NCBI RefSeq assembly: GCF_001040945.1
Contig: NZ_CP011930.1
Coordinates: 5,427,486 to 5,491,485 of the forward strand
Direction of reading: 5' to 3'
DNA length: 64,000 nucleotides
DNA from: Herbaspirillum seropedicae
GTDB lineage: Bacteria; Pseudomonadota; Gammaproteobacteria; Burkholderiales; Burkholderiaceae_D
Shown: piece after piece, positions 36,068-45,328 of the stretch
Numbering within the stretch: position 1 is the stretch's first letter
Layout of the letters: each line of letters starts with the position of its first letter
Made by a program: the position numbers and the translations under genes
Notes under the pieces: model-generated
What the model was told of the DNA's origin: nothing
What the model saw: the letters and a program-made list of their open reading frames with translations, nothing else
Databases searched by the model: none

Positions 36068-36754
36068 TCACTCGTTGTCGTGGGCGTCCAGCGGCGTCTT
36101 CTCGGGCGCTTCCTCGACCTTGCCCATGCCGGGCAGCAGGTGGCCCAGCTTGCGCGCCTTGGTGCCGAGGTAGCCGATGTTGAAGGGATTGTGGTTGGCA
36201 ATGAGGGCAATGCGCTCGGCCACGGTGATGCCGCTGTCTTCCAGCGCCTTGACCTTGCGCGGGTTGTTGGTCATCAGGCGCAGGCTGGTGATCTTCAGGT
36301 GCGCCAGCATGGGCAGCACGATGGTGTAGCGCCGCATGTCGGCGGGGAAGCCCAGGCGTTCATTGGCCTCCACCGTATCGGCGCCCTGGTCTTGCAGGTG
36401 ATAGGCGCGGATCTTGTTCAACAGGCCAATGCCGCGGCCTTCCTGGCGCAGGTAGAAGAGCACGCCGCGGCCTTCCTTGGCGATCTTCTTCAAGGCCGCT
36501 TCCAGCTGGGCGCCGCAGTCGCAGCGCTGGGAGAACAGGGCGTCGCCGGTCAGGCATTCGGAATGGACGCGACCCAGCACGGGCTGGCCGTCACCGACCT
36601 CGCCCAGGCTCAGGGCCAGATGTTCCTTGCCGGAAACTTCATCATAGAAGGCGTGCAGCTCGAAGGTCGCCCAGGGCATGGGCAACTTGCACGAACTGAC
36701 GAAGACCAGTTTTTCTTCCGGCGCGATAATGGCCGGTGCGATCGGTGAGGACAT
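36068..36754 (-). CDS. ribA: GTP cyclohydrolase II
   Basis: A 228-residue enzyme that opens GTP to 2,5-diamino-6-ribosylamino-4-pyrimidinone 5'-phosphate, the first step of riboflavin synthesis. Zinc ligands Cys67, Cys78 and Cys80 are in ECLTGDALFSQRCDCG, and catalytic RQEGRGIGL (about 103-111) and the later TNNPRKVKAL motif are intact. There is no fused RibB domain, so DHBP synthase must be elsewhere. No FMN riboswitch structure was recognised in the 236-bp upstream gap. Confidence 0.94.
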   Translation of the reverse strand: MSSPIAPAIIAPEEKLVFVSSCKLPMPWATFELHAFYDEVSGKEHLALSLGEVGDGQPVLGRVHSECLTGDALFSQRCDCGAQLEAALKKIAKEGRGVLFYLRQEGRGIGLLNKIRAYHLQDQGADTVEANERLGFPADMRRYTIVLPMLAHLKITSLRLMTNNPRKVKALEDSGITVAERIALIANHNPFNIGYLGTKARKLGHLLPGMGKVEEAPEKTPLDAHDNE

Positions 36755-36990
36755 GACAACCTGCTTTCGAATCGAATGCTCAGAACCGCGTATCTTACCT
36801 TGCGGCCGCGTTTATTTCAGCGCGCCCCCCCCGGCGGTGAAGGCAATTGTGCAATTCATGCAGGGAATTTGAACAGGCCGCGCCTGCCGGGTCATAATGC
36901 CCCTCAATCCGGGATACACCGGCGCGGCGCCGACCTCTGCAGGCAGCGCCACCCTTGATCGCCGGACAACGATAAAAAAGGGAGACAACC

Positions 36991-38622
36991 GTGCTGTTCG
37001 ATTACGTCATCGTCGGTGGCGGCTCGGCGGGCGCCACGCTGGCCGCGCGCCTGTCGGAAGATCCGCGCATCTCGGTCTGCCTCCTGGAAGCGGGCGGCCA
37101 GGGCGACAGCCTGCTGGTGCGCACGCCGGCTGCCGTGGTGGCCATGCTGCCCGGCTATGGCAAGCTCAACAACTGGGCCTTGCAGACCACGCCCCAGCCC
37201 GGCCTGAACGGCCGCCGTGGCTACCAGCCGCGCGGACGCGCCCTGGGCGGCTCCTCGGCCATCAACGCCATGCTCTATGTGCGTGGCCAGCGCCAGGACT
37301 ACGACGGCTGGGCGCAGGCCGGCTGCCCCGGCTGGGACTGGGAATCCGTACTGCCCTACTTCAAACGCGCCGAAAACAATGTGCGCGGGGCCGATGCCTG
37401 GCATGGCGCCAGCGGCCCCTTGCAGGTGTCGGAGCAGAACCGGCCCCGCCCGATCACCCGCGCCTTCATCGAGGCCGGCCAGGCGCGCGGGCATCGGCTG
37501 TGCCAGGACTTCAACACGGGCGACAACGAAGGCGTGGGCCTGTACCAGGTCACGCAATTCCACACGCCCGCCCATCGCGGCGAGCGCTGCTCGGCGGCGG
37601 CGGCCTACCTGCATCCGGTGATGGGACAGCGTCCCAACCTGAGCGTGCTGCGCCAGGTGCGCGCGCAGCGCCTGCTGTTCGAGGGCAAGCGGGCAATCGG
37701 CGTGGCCTACCGGCAACAGCAGGGGGATGCCCAGGTACGCGCGGCCCGCGAAGTGATCATCGCCGCCGGCGCCTTCGGTTCGCCGCAATTGCTGCAACTG
37801 TCGGGCGTGGGCCGGTCCGACGACATCCTCCCGCACGGCATCGCCCTGCATCACCCGCTGCCCGGCGTGGGCCAGAACCTGCAGGACCACCTCGACTTCA
37901 CCCAGGGCTGGACCACCCGCGACACCGACAATTTCGGCCTGGGCGTGGTCGGCGGCCTGCGCCTGCTGGGCCAGCTGCTGCCCTGGAAGCGGCACGGCGA
38001 AGGCCTGATCGCCACGCCCTTCGCCGAGGGTGCGGCCTTCCTCAAGACCCGGCCGGAACTGGACCGGCCCGACATCCAGCTGCATTTCTGCATCGCCATC
38101 GTGGATGACCATGCAAGAAAGCTGCATGCCGGTTATGGCTTCTCCCTGCACATGTGCATGCTGCGTCCGCATTCGCGCGGGCGCGTGGGGTTGCAGTCGG
38201 CCGACCCGATGGCCGATCCGCTGATCGATCCGGGCTATCTCTCCGACCCGCGCGACCTGGCGACGATGATCGATGGCGCGCGCATGGCCCGCCAGATCGT
38301 CATGACCGAACCGCTGCGCCACTACTGCCGGCGCGAGCTCTTCGGCGGGCGCGACGACATGGATGACGCACAATGGGAAAGCATGATCCGCCACCGCGCC
38401 GACACCATCTACCACCCCGCCGGGACCTGCCGCATGGGCGAGGACGCGATGGCCGTGGTCGATGCGCAATTGCGCGTGCATGGCCTGCAAGGCCTGCGCG
38501 TGGTGGACGCCTCGGTCATGCCCACGCTGGTCAGCGGCAACACCAACGCCCCGACCATCATGATTGCCGAGAAGGCGGCCGACATGATCCGCGCCAGCCA
38601 CGAACAAGCCCGGGCGGCCTGA
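36991..38622 (+). CDS. GMC-family alcohol dehydrogenase (FAD)
   Basis: A 543-residue GMC oxidoreductase. The FAD-binding VIVGGGSAGATLAARLSED starts at residue 7, the GMC signature GRALGGSSAINAMLYVRG is near 82-99, and a second signature GAFGSPQLLQLSGVG lies near 257. The C-terminal YHPAGTCRMG and VVDASVMP complete the active site. The gene uses a GTG start preceded by GGGAG. The family includes choline, alkanol (AlkJ) and polyethylene-glycol dehydrogenases. Next to an aldehyde dehydrogenase gene 33 bp downstream, it should perform the first step of an alcohol-to-acid oxidation. Substrate open. Confidence 0.88.
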   Translation: MLFDYVIVGGGSAGATLAARLSEDPRISVCLLEAGGQGDSLLVRTPAAVVAMLPGYGKLNNWALQTTPQPGLNGRRGYQPRGRALGGSSAINAMLYVRGQRQDYDGWAQAGCPGWDWESVLPYFKRAENNVRGADAWHGASGPLQVSEQNRPRPITRAFIEAGQARGHRLCQDFNTGDNEGVGLYQVTQFHTPAHRGERCSAAAAYLHPVMGQRPNLSVLRQVRAQRLLFEGKRAIGVAYRQQQGDAQVRAAREVIIAAGAFGSPQLLQLSGVGRSDDILPHGIALHHPLPGVGQNLQDHLDFTQGWTTRDTDNFGLGVVGGLRLLGQLLPWKRHGEGLIATPFAEGAAFLKTRPELDRPDIQLHFCIAIVDDHARKLHAGYGFSLHMCMLRPHSRGRVGLQSADPMADPLIDPGYLSDPRDLATMIDGARMARQIVMTEPLRHYCRRELFGGRDDMDDAQWESMIRHRADTIYHPAGTCRMGEDAMAVVDAQLRVHGLQGLRVVDASVMPTLVSGNTNAPTIMIAEKAADMIRASHEQARAA

Positions 38623-38655
38623 CGCCGCGCCAGCAAACACTGCAAGGATGCATCA

Positions 38656-40074
38656 ATGACCGACACCACCGCTGCACGATTGCAGCAGCTCTTCACAGCG
38701 CAACGGCAGGCCTTTGCTGCCGACAGCGATCCCTCCCATGCGCTGCGCATGGACCGGCTGGCGCGCCTGCAAGCCTTGATGGAAGAGCATGAAACCGCCC
38801 TCATCGCCGCCATCGATGCCGACTTTGGCGGCCGCTCGCCGCATGAAACCCGCATGGCCGAGCTGTTCGTGCTGCGCGCCGGCCTGCGTCACGCGCAATC
38901 GCACCTCAAGCGCTGGATGCGTCCACAGCGGGTGGCTACCGCCCTGCACTTCCTGCCCGGCAGCAACCGCCTGCTGGCGCAGCCGCTGGGCGTGGTGGGC
39001 GTCATCTCACCGTGGAACTATCCGCTGCAACTGGCCCTGGGACCGGCGCTGGCCGCGCTGGCAGCGGGCAACAGGGTGCTGCTCAAACCCTCGGAACTGA
39101 CACCCCGGCTCTCGGCCTTGCTGGCCGAGCTGGTAGCGCGCTACTACGCCCCCGAGGAGATGGCCGTGGTCACGGGAGACGCCGCCATCGGCCAGGCCTT
39201 TGCGGCCCTGCCCTTCGATCACCTGTTCTTCACCGGCTCGACCCAGGTCGGTCGCCAGATCGCGCAACTGGCGGCGGCCAACCTGACGCCGGTGACCCTG
39301 GAACTGGGCGGCAAGTCGCCGGCCATCCTCGATCGCTCCTGCCGTCTGCACAGCAGCCTGCAACGCATTGCCTTCGGCAAGCTGCTCAACGCCGGCCAGA
39401 CCTGCGTGGCCCCTGACTACCTGCTGGTCCCACGCGGCCAGGCCGCCGGCGTGGCGCAGGAACTGGCGCAGGCCATGGGCCGGCTCTATCCGCGCCTGCA
39501 CGACAACCCGGACTACACCGCCATCATCAGCCCGCGCCATCGTGCGCGCCTGCAGGCGCTGGTGGAGGAAGCGCGTGGCGGCGGTGCGCAGGTGATCGAA
39601 GTCAACCCGGCCGGGGAAGAGCTGGGCCACAGCCGCAAGCTCGCGCCCACGCTGATCCTGGGCGCGACGCCATCGATGCGGGTGATGCAGGAAGAGATCT
39701 TCGGGCCGGTGCTGCCCATCCTCGAATACGATCAAGCGGAGGACGCCATCGCCCAGGTGCGCCAGGGACCGCGCCCGCTGGCCTTGTACTGGTTCGGCGA
39801 GGATGCGGCGCGGCGCGAGCAGATGCTGCGCCAGACCCATGCGGGCGGCGTGACCATCAATGACTGCCTGTGGCATCTGGTGCAGGAAGAGCAGCCCTTT
39901 GGCGGCGTCGGCGAAAGCGGCATGGGCGCCTATCATGGCCGCTGGGGCTTCGATACCTTCAGCAAGCGCAAGCCGGTGTTCCGGCAGGCGCGCTTCAACG
40001 GCGGGACGCTCTTGCATCCGCCGTATGGAAAGACGTTTGAGCGGGTGTTGGGGTTGATCAGGCGATTGAGCTGA
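38656..40074 (+). CDS. Aldehyde dehydrogenase, coniferyl-aldehyde-dehydrogenase-like
   Basis: A 472-residue NAD(P)-dependent aldehyde dehydrogenase. Asn121 (SPWNYPLQ), Glu216 (TLELGGKSP) and nucleophile Cys250 (LNAGQTCVAPDY) are all in place. The pattern, including the QTCVAPDYLLVP segment and C-terminal GGVTINDCLWHL, follows the class-3-like group that contains coniferyl aldehyde dehydrogenase (CalB). It probably oxidises the aldehyde made by the preceding GMC enzyme. The name by substrate is uncertain because aldehyde dehydrogenases of this group are broad. Confidence 0.85.
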   Translation: MTDTTAARLQQLFTAQRQAFAADSDPSHALRMDRLARLQALMEEHETALIAAIDADFGGRSPHETRMAELFVLRAGLRHAQSHLKRWMRPQRVATALHFLPGSNRLLAQPLGVVGVISPWNYPLQLALGPALAALAAGNRVLLKPSELTPRLSALLAELVARYYAPEEMAVVTGDAAIGQAFAALPFDHLFFTGSTQVGRQIAQLAAANLTPVTLELGGKSPAILDRSCRLHSSLQRIAFGKLLNAGQTCVAPDYLLVPRGQAAGVAQELAQAMGRLYPRLHDNPDYTAIISPRHRARLQALVEEARGGGAQVIEVNPAGEELGHSRKLAPTLILGATPSMRVMQEEIFGPVLPILEYDQAEDAIAQVRQGPRPLALYWFGEDAARREQMLRQTHAGGVTINDCLWHLVQEEQPFGGVGESGMGAYHGRWGFDTFSKRKPVFRQARFNGGTLLHPPYGKTFERVLGLIRRLS

Positions 40075-40080
40075 TGCCGC

Positions 40081-40830
40081 TCATCCGGGCGCGGGTAGCA
40101 GATCCAGATACAAGCGCAGCGAACGCTGCACACTCTCGGCCACCAGCGCGATGATGGCCGCATGGTCACCGCTGACGCAGGCCTCGTCGAGGGCGTCGTA
40201 ATACGCCAGACGATCTTCCTTGCGGATGACGGCCGGCGGATAGCCGGATTTCATCAGTTCGAGATTCAACAGCAGACGACCGGTGCGGCCGTTGCCATCG
40301 ACAAAGGGATGGATCTTCACGAAGCGCGTATGCAATTGCGCTGCACGTTCGACCGCATGCAGACCGCCGGCCTGCTGATACCACGCCAGCAATGCGCGCA
40401 TTTCATCGTTGAGATGCAGGAAATCCGGCGGGGTGGTACTGGCGCCAGCGATCACCACGTTTTCGCGGCGATAGCGGCCCGCCTCGTCCGCGTCGATACC
40501 CTTGAGGACCAAACTGTGGATATCCTTGATGTGCGCTTCGCTCAAGGGCTCGTTGCCCGCGACGATCTGTTCCACCAACAGGATGGCGTCGCGATGATTG
40601 ATGGCCTCGAAGTGCTCTCGCAGCGACTTGCCGCCGACGGTGATGCCTTCCAGCACCACCTTGGTTTCGCGCAGGGTCAGCGTGTTGTCCGCGAGAGCAT
40701 TGGAATGGAAAGTCCAATCCAATACCAATTTCTCGCGCAGAGATGCTTGCGTATAGGGAGGTAGAGGTCGCGCCGCATCGAGCGCTGACTTTGCAGCATC
40801 GACTGCGACGTGCTTGTCGGCCGGTGACAT
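40081..40830 (-). CDS. Fic-domain protein lacking the inhibitory glutamate
   Basis: A 249-residue Fic (AMP-transferase) protein. The catalytic loop HPFVDGNGRTGR is intact (His174 to Arg185). Class II Fic proteins carry an N-terminal inhibitory helix with [S/T]xxxE[G/N], usually seen as SNAIEGN. Here that position reads SNALADN (43-49), so the inhibitory Glu is Ala47. The enzyme may be active without relief of inhibition. The gene begins 18 bp after lipA and may be read from the lip operon. No adjacent antitoxin-like gene was seen. Confidence 0.86.
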   Translation of the reverse strand: MSPADKHVAVDAAKSALDAARPLPPYTQASLREKLVLDWTFHSNALADNTLTLRETKVVLEGITVGGKSLREHFEAINHRDAILLVEQIVAGNEPLSEAHIKDIHSLVLKGIDADEAGRYRRENVVIAGASTTPPDFLHLNDEMRALLAWYQQAGGLHAVERAAQLHTRFVKIHPFVDGNGRTGRLLLNLELMKSGYPPAVIRKEDRLAYYDALDEACVSGDHAAIIALVAESVQRSLRLYLDLLPAPG

Positions 40831-40848
40831 GGCCCTCTACGAAAATGG

Positions 40849-41841
40849 TCAGACCAACCCGTGCGCCTGCTGATCCGCATGGTAGCTCGAGCGCACCATC
40901 GCGCCCACGGCGGCATGCACGAAGCCCATCTTGTAGGCTTCTTCCTCGTACATCTTGAAGGTGTCGGGGTGCACATAGCGACGCACCGGCAGGTGATCGC
41001 CGCTGGGCATGAGGTACTGGCCAATGGTCAGCATATCGACGTTGTGGGCGCGCATGTCGCGCATGACCTGCAGCACTTCCTCGTCGGTCTCGCCCAGGCC
41101 CACCATGATGCCGGACTTGGTCGGCACGTCGGGATGCAGGTCCTTGAAGCGCTTCAACAGGCTCAGCGAATATTCGTAGTCCGAACCCGGACGCGCTTCC
41201 TTGTAAAGGCGCGGTGCGGTTTCGAGGTTGTGGTTCATCACGTCCGGCGGGGCCATCTTGAGGATCTCCAGGGCGCGGTCCATGCGGCCGCGGAAGTCCG
41301 GGGTCAGGATCTCGATGCGGGTCTCGGGCGACAATTCACGTACACGCTGGATGCAGGCTGCGAAGTGCGCCGCACCGCCGTCGCGCAGGTCGTCGCGGTC
41401 CACGCTGGTGATGACCACGTAGGACAGGCGCAGCTGGGCGATGGTCTTGGCCAGGTTTTCCGGTTCGTTGGGGTCCAGCGGATCGGGGCGGCCGTGGCCG
41501 ACGTCGCAGAAGGGGCAACGGCGGGTGCACTTGTCACCCATGATCATGAAGGTCGCGGTGCCCTTGCCGAAGCATTCGCCGATGTTGGGGCAGGAAGCTT
41601 CCTCACAGACCGTCACCAGGTTGTTGGCGCGCAGGATGTCCTTGATCTCGTAGAAGCGGGTGGTGGGCGAGCCGGCCTTGACGCGAATCCAGTCCGGCTT
41701 CTTCAGCTTTTCGGCGGCCACCACCTTGATCGGGATCCAGGCGGTCTTGCCGGCGCCCTTCTGCTTGTCCAGCGGATTGGCGCGCGCCGAGCCGGTGGCA
41801 TTGGAGGAAGAATCTGCTGCGGGAGTGAGTTCGGTCGTCAT
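40849..41841 (-). CDS. lipA: Lipoyl synthase
   Basis: A 330-residue radical-SAM enzyme that inserts two sulfur atoms into octanoyl groups on lipoyl domains. The radical-SAM cluster CTRRCPFC (about residues 110-117) and the auxiliary cluster [12 protein letters not shown] near 81-92 are intact, as is the C-terminal RSSYHADQQ. The N-terminus has a short low-complexity extension. It lies 41 bp after lipB on the same strand and ahead of fic. Confidence 0.96.
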   Translation of the reverse strand: MTTELTPAADSSSNATGSARANPLDKQKGAGKTAWIPIKVVAAEKLKKPDWIRVKAGSPTTRFYEIKDILRANNLVTVCEEASCPNIGECFGKGTATFMIMGDKCTRRCPFCDVGHGRPDPLDPNEPENLAKTIAQLRLSYVVITSVDRDDLRDGGAAHFAACIQRVRELSPETRIEILTPDFRGRMDRALEILKMAPPDVMNHNLETAPRLYKEARPGSDYEYSLSLLKRFKDLHPDVPTKSGIMVGLGETDEEVLQVMRDMRAHNVDMLTIGQYLMPSGDHLPVRRYVHPDTFKMYEEEAYKMGFVHAAVGAMVRSSYHADQQAHGLV

Positions 41842-41881
41842 GTCGGTCGTTCCGGCCCCGGGCGCACGCGGCGCGTGAGGC

Positions 41882-42574
41882 TCAAGCCATGCCCGCGAAG
41901 CGGGCGATCAGTTGGTCGGCAAGCAAGTCCTGGACATCGGCCAGCCGGGCATTGGCAGCCCCGAGGGTCTGCATGTCCACGGTGGCCAGGCCTTCGTAGC
42001 CGCAGGGGTTGATCCAGGAAAACGGCGCCAGGTCCATCGCCACATTGAGCGAGACACCATGGTAGGTGCAGCCATTGCCCCGTATCTTCAAGCCCAGCGC
42101 GGCCACCTTGGCGCCCTGCCAGGGGCCATCGGCGGCATAGATGCCGGGCGCCCCTTCCTTGCGTACACCGGCCAGATTATACGCCGCCAGCGTGGCGATG
42201 ACCGCCTCTTCGATGTTGTGCACGAATTCGCGGGCGAACAGGCGCGCCCCGCTGCGGTTGCGGCGCAGGTCCATCAACAGGTAGATCACCACCTGGCCGG
42301 GGCCGTGGTAGGTGACCTCGCCGCCACGGTCGGTCTGGACAATGGGGATGTCGTGCGGATTCAACACATGGGCGCGGTCAGCGCCCAGGCCCAGCGTATA
42401 GACGGGCGGATGCTCGACGATCCAGAGCTGGTCGGGGGTGTCGGCGGTGCGCGCATCGGTATAGGCGCGCATGGCGGCGAAGCTGGCCTCGTAGGGCTCG
42501 ACGCCGCGCCGGACGATCTCGGGCCGGCGGGCGCCAGCAGGCGTGGCGCTGGCGGGTGGTAGTGCGGTTTGCAT
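41882..42574 (-). CDS. lipB: Lipoyl(octanoyl) transferase
   Basis: A 230-residue LipB, which transfers octanoate from acyl carrier protein to lipoate-dependent enzymes. The acyl-binding [20 protein letters not shown], Lys in [11 protein letters not shown], and Cys in [10 protein letters not shown] provide the Lys-Cys dyad. The start at 42574 (MQTALPP) is used because the frame further upstream lies within the neighbouring gene. Gap to lipA is 41 bp. Confidence 0.94.
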   Translation of the reverse strand: MQTALPPASATPAGARRPEIVRRGVEPYEASFAAMRAYTDARTADTPDQLWIVEHPPVYTLGLGADRAHVLNPHDIPIVQTDRGGEVTYHGPGQVVIYLLMDLRRNRSGARLFAREFVHNIEEAVIATLAAYNLAGVRKEGAPGIYAADGPWQGAKVAALGLKIRGNGCTYHGVSLNVAMDLAPFSWINPCGYEGLATVDMQTLGAANARLADVQDLLADQLIARFAGMA

Positions 42575-42609
42575 GCCCGCCAGTGTAGCGAAATTCCCTG
42601 CCGCCTGTT

Positions 42610-42999
42610 TCAGAACCAGCGGATCAGGCCATGCGGCAGGAGCCTGGAGACACGCACCGTCTCGCCACAGCTCGGCGGCGTGGCCGACGAGGTCGATGAG
42701 GCCACGGGCGGACGGCCCGGCCCGCGCAGCCAGCGCAGCAGGCGGCGGCCCCAGCCGGGCTGCATCTGCAGGTCGAACTCGGCCGCCCCGTGCGCCGCTT
42801 CCAGCACGGCCAGGCCGCGTCCCTGGATATCGAAGCTGCGCCCGGCGCTGAGCCACACATCGGCCCCGCCCTGCTCCACCGTCAGCCAGACCAGCCCTTG
42901 GTGGACGCGGATGCACGCGGCGCCATGCAGAACCAGTGCATGGGTCTGGCCGGCGGCGAGCCGGATCGTCGTGGTTTCGGTTGCGAACGGAATTGACAT
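42610..42999 (-). CDS. DUF2917 protein
   Basis: A 129-residue cytoplasmic protein of DUF2917, a small family common in Burkholderiales and usually next to a LysR gene. The conserved core is at 15-80, with [21 protein letters not shown] and [13 protein letters not shown], probably a small beta barrel of cupin type. The start at 42999 is set by AGGAGG 9 bases upstream. Divergent from the LysR gene; likely its target. Function unknown. Confidence 0.75.
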   Translation of the reverse strand: MSIPFATETTTIRLAAGQTHALVLHGAACIRVHQGLVWLTVEQGGADVWLSAGRSFDIQGRGLAVLEAAHGAAEFDLQMQPGWGRRLLRWLRGPGRPPVASSTSSATPPSCGETVRVSRLLPHGLIRWF

Positions 43000-43183
43000 G
43001 ACTGCAAATCCTCCTGTTGCGCCGGACAAGCCGCTCCCCTGCCGTCCTGCCTGTCAGGAAGTCGGCCTGGAGGGGCGATGCCGGGGATGTGGTTGAATGT
43101 GCTTCCATTGTAGGAAGCTGCCCAGCCGCAACAAAACGATATATATTGCGCGTCATTGCGAATGAAATTCACAAGGACAAACC

Positions 43184-44104
43184 ATGGCCGACCTCCGCAA
43201 ACTGCCCAACCTGGCCGCGCTGCGCGCCTTCGATGCTGCTGCGCGCTACGAGTGCTTCTCGCGCGCGGCCGAGGAAGTCCACGTCACGCCGGGGGCGATC
43301 AGCCACCAGGTGCGGGCGTTGGAAGAAGACCTGGGCCTGCAGCTGTTCCTGCGCCATGGCAAGCGCATCAGCATCACCGAGACCGGGCAGCGCTTTGCCG
43401 CCACGATCCGCAAGTCGCTCTCGGAAATCGCGCTGGCCGCCGAGCATCTGCGCAGCCAGAACCGTCAGCAGCGGCTGGTGATCTCGACCACGCCCTCGTT
43501 CGCCTCGCGCTGGCTGGCCCCGCGCCTGTGGCGCTTCATCGATGCGCATCCGGAGCTGGAGGTGGTGCTGCAATCGGCCGCGCATCTCAACGACCTGCGC
43601 CTGGATGGCATCGACGTCGGGCTGCGCTTTGGTCGCGGCAACTACAGCGGACTGGTCAGCGAGAAGCTCAGCGATGACTACTACTATCCGGTGGCCGCGC
43701 CGGGCTATCGCGGCAAGCGCAGCAAGAAGCTGGCGCGTCCGGCAGACCTGGCGCACTGTAGCTTGCTGCGGGTGGACTCGCGCGAATCATGGCAGCCGTG
43801 GCTGGCCGAGGCCGGGCTGGAACTGCCCGAACCCACCGGCGGCCTGCTGGTGGAAGACTCTTCGCTGACGCTGCGCCAGGCCGCCGAGGGCAAGGGCGTG
43901 GCGCTGGCGCGCCATGTGATTGCCTCGCAGGAGATCAGCACGGGCGAACTGGTGCGGCTGTTCGACGTGGTCGTTCCCAGCGAGGACGCCCACTACTTCG
44001 TGCACCTGCCCGAAGCGCTGGAAAAACCGGGCGTGGCGGCGTTCAAGGAATGGATCTTCGAAGAGATGCGGCTGTTCCACGCCAGTGCGGCCTGGCCTGG
44101 CTGA
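43184..44104 (+). CDS. LysR-family regulator, GcvA-like
   Basis: A 306-residue regulator. The N-terminal helix-turn-helix (about 8-65) contains YECFSRAAEEVHVTPGAISHQVRALEED, and the ligand domain (90-295) has GIDVGLRFGRGNYSGL and VEDSSLTLRQAAEGKGVALA typical of the GcvA branch. It is divergent from the DUF2917 gene with a 184-bp shared region in which its binding site should lie. Its presence between ybeD and lipB is unusual. Effector unknown. Confidence 0.87.
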   Translation: MADLRKLPNLAALRAFDAAARYECFSRAAEEVHVTPGAISHQVRALEEDLGLQLFLRHGKRISITETGQRFAATIRKSLSEIALAAEHLRSQNRQQRLVISTTPSFASRWLAPRLWRFIDAHPELEVVLQSAAHLNDLRLDGIDVGLRFGRGNYSGLVSEKLSDDYYYPVAAPGYRGKRSKKLARPADLAHCSLLRVDSRESWQPWLAEAGLELPEPTGGLLVEDSSLTLRQAAEGKGVALARHVIASQEISTGELVRLFDVVVPSEDAHYFVHLPEALEKPGVAAFKEWIFEEMRLFHASAAWPG

Positions 44105-44133
44105 AGGGCGCAAGAGCGGCCTGGCCGCCCATG

Positions 44134-44172
44134 AAAAAACCGGCGCGCCTGGCAGGGCGACGCCGGTTTTTT
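44134..44172. terminator. Bidirectional terminator between LysR and DUF493 genes
   Basis: AAAAAACCGGCG (44134-44145) pairs with CGCCGGTTTTTT (44161-44172), with a nested CGCC/GGCG pairing and one bulged A. The A-run and T-run supply tracts for both strands, so it serves both convergent genes. Confidence 0.87.
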
Positions 44173-44192
44173 TCATCTGCCGAAGCGGCGGA

Positions 44193-44474
44193 TCAGAGCA
44201 CGAACTTGACCATCTCGTGGTTGGACAGGGCGCGATAGATGTTGTCGAGCTGGGTGCGGCTGGTGGCTCGCACGGTCAGCGTGAGCGACAGGTACTTGCC
44301 CTGCGTGGACGGACGCATCTCGACCTTGCCGGCATGGAACTCAGGGTCGTGCTCGACGACCATGGCGACGATGGTTTCGGCAAAGGCGTCGTGCGTGATC
44401 CCGACCACCTTGATGGGAAAGTCGCTGGGATACTCGATCAGGGATTCTTCAGGGGAGATAGTGGGCATAGTCAT
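44193..44474 (-). CDS. DUF493 protein (YbeD-like)
   Basis: A 93-residue cytoplasmic protein of DUF493/YbeD, an ACT-like small fold. It has the family pattern YPSDFPIKVVGITHDAFAETIV and SLTLTVRATSRTQLDNIYRALS. In enterobacteria ybeD sits beside lipB, and in Burkholderiales it lies between dat and lipB. Here a LysR/DUF2917 pair separates it from lipB. The start at 44474 (MTMPTIS) follows AAGGCGG. Confidence 0.82.
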   Translation of the reverse strand: MTMPTISPEESLIEYPSDFPIKVVGITHDAFAETIVAMVVEHDPEFHAGKVEMRPSTQGKYLSLTLTVRATSRTQLDNIYRALSNHEMVKFVL

Positions 44475-44745
44475 GGCAAACCGCCTTGGCGTTGTCCGCC
44501 CGGGCGCTCCTGGTTTCAATGCTCCCAGATGGGGATGAACCGGCAGGCTTCAAGCGGGTGGTAGGGGTGGGGAATGCCTGCATTCTACGCCATGCGGGCG
44601 GGCTGACGTGCAGAAAACGTCAGGGTCGCGCCAGCCGCTGTAGCACGGCGGACGAAAAAGGGGAGCAAAAACCAACGCTCAGCGATTGATGACACTCGCG
44701 TCACGACCCAAGAATGCTTGCTTGCACAACAACAAGCGGTGGGCT

Positions 44746-45324
44746 ATGCGGGTCAATGTCAAAGCGCTAAAGGGCCGATTCGACCGTGGCTACGCCCTCG
44801 ACAAGCATTCCCTGTTGAGCACGCCGCGTGGGCATGATGCGTTTGGCCACCTGCAATGGAATACCAGACGTAGCGAGGTGGGCGAAGCGCTCTACCAGTT
44901 CAAGTACCGGTCACAGCAGCACCATGTCGTGCCGCTGGCGCAGGCCGTGCAATCGCACATCCTGCCCTTGCTGCCGGACTTCCGGCTGATCGTTCCGATG
45001 CCGGCGTCCACCCTGCGGACCAGACAGCCTGTGGTGGCGCTGGCGCACGCGTTGGCGACGCTCGCATGCAAACCCGTGTGCCGGCTGCTCAGCAAGTCAG
45101 TGGGCAAGTACCCATTGAAGGATCTGTCGCGGCGCGCGGACAAGGACGCTGCGCTGGCAGGGCTACTGAAACTGCACCGTCTCGTCGCAGGCCCCGGTGG
45201 CTGGAATATCTTGCTGCTCGACGATTTGTACGACAGCGGAGCCTCTCTCGACGCCGCCACCGATGTACTGCGCACGTATGAGAAAATCCACGAAATCTAC
45301 GTGGCCACGCTGACCTGGAGGTAA
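44746..45324 (+). CDS. ComF-like phosphoribosyltransferase-fold protein
   Basis: A 192-residue type I phosphoribosyltransferase-fold protein. The PRPP loop ILLLDDLYDSGASLDAAT sits near residues 156-173, and the fold start LIVPMPASTLRTRQPV is near 80-97. ComF relatives have a zinc finger at the N-terminus; this one does not, and has FDRGYALDKHSLLSTP instead. The ATG at 44746 follows GCGGTGGG. It precedes a SLOG-like gene by 4 bp and forms with it an island between dat and ybeD. Base composition is slightly less GC-rich than its neighbours. No comparable operon is known to me; function unknown. Confidence 0.72.
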   Translation: MRVNVKALKGRFDRGYALDKHSLLSTPRGHDAFGHLQWNTRRSEVGEALYQFKYRSQQHHVVPLAQAVQSHILPLLPDFRLIVPMPASTLRTRQPVVALAHALATLACKPVCRLLSKSVGKYPLKDLSRRADKDAALAGLLKLHRLVAGPGGWNILLLDDLYDSGASLDAATDVLRTYEKIHEIYVATLTWR

Positions 45325-45328
45325 GCCG

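Noticed and set aside
36755..36990. FMN riboswitch or other RNA element upstream of ribA
   Set aside because: No conserved riboswitch core was recognisable in the 236-bp gap.
36904..38640. Open frame of 578 codons on the minus strand
   Set aside because: It lies antisense to the GMC dehydrogenase, whose FAD and catalytic motifs are intact; the shadow has no recognisable domain.
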